A DNA stretch of 52,600 nt. Source: Roseiflexaceae bacterium. GTDB taxonomy: Bacteria; Chloroflexota; Chloroflexia; Chloroflexales; Roseiflexaceae. The notes beneath the pieces were generated by a model that was not told where the DNA came from, searched no databases, and was given only the letters and a program-made list of their open reading frames with translations. The stretch lies in contig CANFUF010000009.1 of assembly GCA_947450095.1 (NCBI GenBank), positions 1-52,600 of the forward strand, in the 5' to 3' direction. Shown here piece after piece: positions 50,932-52,600 of the stretch (position 1 is its first letter; each line of letters starts with the position of its first letter). The position numbers were made by a program, and so were the translations under genes.

Positions 50932-52600
50932 GGTGGTGGTACGCCAGCGTTTTTTTGGTTGGAGCGCTCTGTATCTGGGGATGTAGTACACCGGTTGTAC
51001 TGGTAACGCCTACCTTCACCGCAGCGCCGGTTGTACCTCATGTGGATAATCTCGGTGAGGTAGAACCCCTCGTGCCGGTGACCACGACATTGACGTTTCC
51101 GGGTGTTCGTGATGCGCTGCGTGTGCAGATTCATGACGCCAGTGGCACCGCAGTATTTACCCAAACAGTAACTCCCCAAGCAGATCAAACCATATTGACG
51201 GTAGTTCCAAAAGGGGTGATTGGGGCGGCAACACTGACGGTTGCTCAGGCGGGCAAAATCATGTTGACGGCGCCAGTATATACACTTAATCCCCACAGTG
51301 CATTGGTAACCGATGATCCGGTGTTTACTAATGTATTTACGCAGACGGTGGGGTTTTTGCAAAAAAGTGTGCGTAGTTATGACCTGAATGGGCACAGTGT
51401 TCACGGCTATCGTTCGCCCGATAATCCGTTGTTGTGGTTGCGTGATCATGTCTACCAAGGGCGGGGATTTCGCTATATTGAGCCTGATGTCAAAAGCCTG
51501 CTCGAGGCCTTCCGTGATGCCCAACGCCCCGATGGCAGTCTGCCTGATTGGCTCGACATGCCGGCGTTGGGGGTCAAATCGGGGCGCAAAGAGGTCGAAG
51601 CCGATGTGGAGTTTTTGTTTGCACAAGGGGTCTATGACGCCTGGCAAATGAGTGGTGACGACGCCTGGATGCGTCAGATGTTGCCGGCAGTGCAACGGGC
51701 CTTGGCGTATACCATGAGTGACCCGGTGCGTTGGGATGCCACGCGTGGTTTGATCCGCCGGCCCTATACCATCGACATGTGGGATTTTGCGTATGGACCC
51801 ACCACCAAAAATCCCACCACGGGTGTGGCTGCGCCGCGGCATTGGATTGATGACCAGACGATTTGGGGCACATTTCATGGTGATAATACGGGGTTGATTT
51901 ATGCCTTGCGGATGACGGCGACAATGAAAGATGCGACGGGGGACGCTGGTGCGGCCAAGACCTATCGTAGCCAAGCTAATGAGATCCAAAAGCGTTTGAT
52001 GAAACTGAGTTGGAACGGCCAGTTTTTTCAACATTTCGTCCCCGAAGACCCCACAGTGCAGATTCCTGGTGTCGATATTACGACGCAATTGAGTCTATCG
52101 AATGCCTATGCCTTGAATCGCGGGGTAGTTGATGGGATTGCCGCCCAGGCTATTTTGGCGACCTATTATCAACGGGGCTTGGCCAACTCGGCGATTATTT
52201 TGCCGTGGTATAGCATCGACCCGCCCTTCCCTGCGTATGCGTATGGGATGGCAGGGCGCAAAGGAGAACAACCGGGCGAGTACGTCAACGGGGGGATTAT
52301 GCCACTTGTTGGCGGTGAATTAGCCCGTGGTGCCTTTACCTATGGTTCTGAAGTCTTTGGTTTTGATATTTTGCGCCATTATGATGTGCTGATTAATCGT
52401 TTTGGTGGGTCGTATTTGTGGTATTACCCAAATGGGCAACCAGGAATTTCGGGACCAGATACATTGCCGACCGATGGCTGGGGGGCAGCGGCCATGCTAG
52501 GAGCCTTGATGGAAGGTGCGGCAGGGGTGTTGGATGGAAGTACTGCTTATCAATCCGTCAAATTAACTCCACGTTGGCATGCGTCGGGTGTGCGTACGGC
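50928..52600 (+). CDS. Lipoprotein with six-hairpin glycosidase-like domain, cut by window end
   Basis: An open frame of 557 codons running to the last base. It begins with a signal and the lipobox LCIWGCS, then a Thr/Pro linker and a small beta-domain (about 45-120). The large part has the helical repeat pattern of (alpha/alpha)6 glycosidases: NPLLWLRDHVYQGRGF, AQRPDGSLPDWLDM, EVEADVEFLFAQGVYDAW and DNTGLIYALRMTA. Asp and Glu residues in RDH and the later GPDTLPTDGW could be catalytic. A trehalase- or glucosidase-like activity outside the membrane is possible. It starts four bases inside the end of the FAH-family gene. Confidence 0.75.
   Translation, partial: MRWWYASVFLVGALCIWGCSTPVVLVTPTFTAAPVVPHVDNLGEVEPLVPVTTTLTFPGVRDALRVQIHDASGTAVFTQTVTPQADQTILTVVPKGVIGAATLTVAQAGKIMLTAPVYTLNPHSALVTDDPVFTNVFTQTVGFLQKSVRSYDLNGHSVHGYRSPDNPLLWLRDHVYQGRGFRYIEPDVKSLLEAFRDAQRPDGSLPDWLDMPALGVKSGRKEVEADVEFLFAQGVYDAWQMSGDDAWMRQMLPAVQRALAYTMSDPVRWDATRGLIRRPYTIDMWDFAYGPTTKNPTTGVAAPRHWIDDQTIWGTFHGDNTGLIYALRMTATMKDATGDAGAAKTYRSQANEIQKRLMKLSWNGQFFQHFVPEDPTVQIPGVDITTQLSLSNAYALNRGVVDGIAAQAILATYYQRGLANSAIILPWYSIDPPFPAYAYGMAGRKGEQPGEYVNGGIMPLVGGELARGAFTYGSEVFGFDILRHYDVLINRFGGSYLWYYPNGQPGISGPDTLPTDGWGAAAMLGALMEGAAGVLDGSTAYQSVKLTPRWHASGVRT

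Noticed and set aside
50742-52088. 448-codon minus-strand frame
   Set aside because: It is antisense to the FAH-family and lipoprotein genes, with no recognisable domain and an excess of Arg, His and Thr.

Overview
The window looks like chromosome of a Chloroflexota bacterium, probably class Chloroflexia. This is an inference from several traits: Ala/Pro/Thr-rich linkers behind lipoprotein signals, an RNase Y-SpoVS pair, CtaA heme A synthase, F420/FMN luciferase-like oxidoreductases and many intergenic palindromes. No rRNA is present. One tRNA (Val, GAC) lies at 43388-43464.

Left arm, 1-7.7 kb: an accessory, defence-like region of mixed base composition. A heptanucleotide tract runs in frame into an Eco57I-type DNA methyltransferase gene with an AT-rich specificity part. 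A HEPN protein gene follows, overlapped by an EHxPP-type HNH protein gene. A DUF4365 nuclease-like gene then sits between two direct copies of an antitoxin + TfoX-like cassette; one TfoX copy is destroyed and carries a nested palindrome.

7.9-22 kb: GC-rich core genes. These are an orphan form II CoxL-like molybdenum hydroxylase, an MBL hydrolase, Mfd, a 2-hydroxyacid dehydrogenase, a DUF218 protein, and a minus-strand operon for an oligopeptide-type ABC importer (binding protein and two permeases, no ATPases here) ending in a glycosyltransferase.

22-31 kb: an alpha-carbonic anhydrase with a decayed C-terminal duplicate next to it, an AT-rich two-component system, a class V aminotransferase, a GH-A glycosidase, a broken RCC1-repeat gene beside a perfect 56-bp palindrome, and tsaB/tsaE. 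Three related degenerate sequences are scattered in the gaps.

31-40 kb: heme A synthase (ctaA), then a tight eight-gene minus-strand operon. It encodes a group 4-like [NiFe]-hydrogenase large and small subunit with all expected cysteines, four complex-I-like membrane subunits that seem to lack the usual proton-path charges, and a two-gene ABC module. This is the most unusual system in the window.

40-52.6 kb: spoVS and RNase Y, DinB-like and DUF983 proteins, tRNA-Val, an MFS transporter, a split chromate transporter pair, two divergent luciferase-like oxidoreductases, TPR proteins, and an FAH-family enzyme overlapping a lipoprotein glycosidase-like gene that runs off the end.
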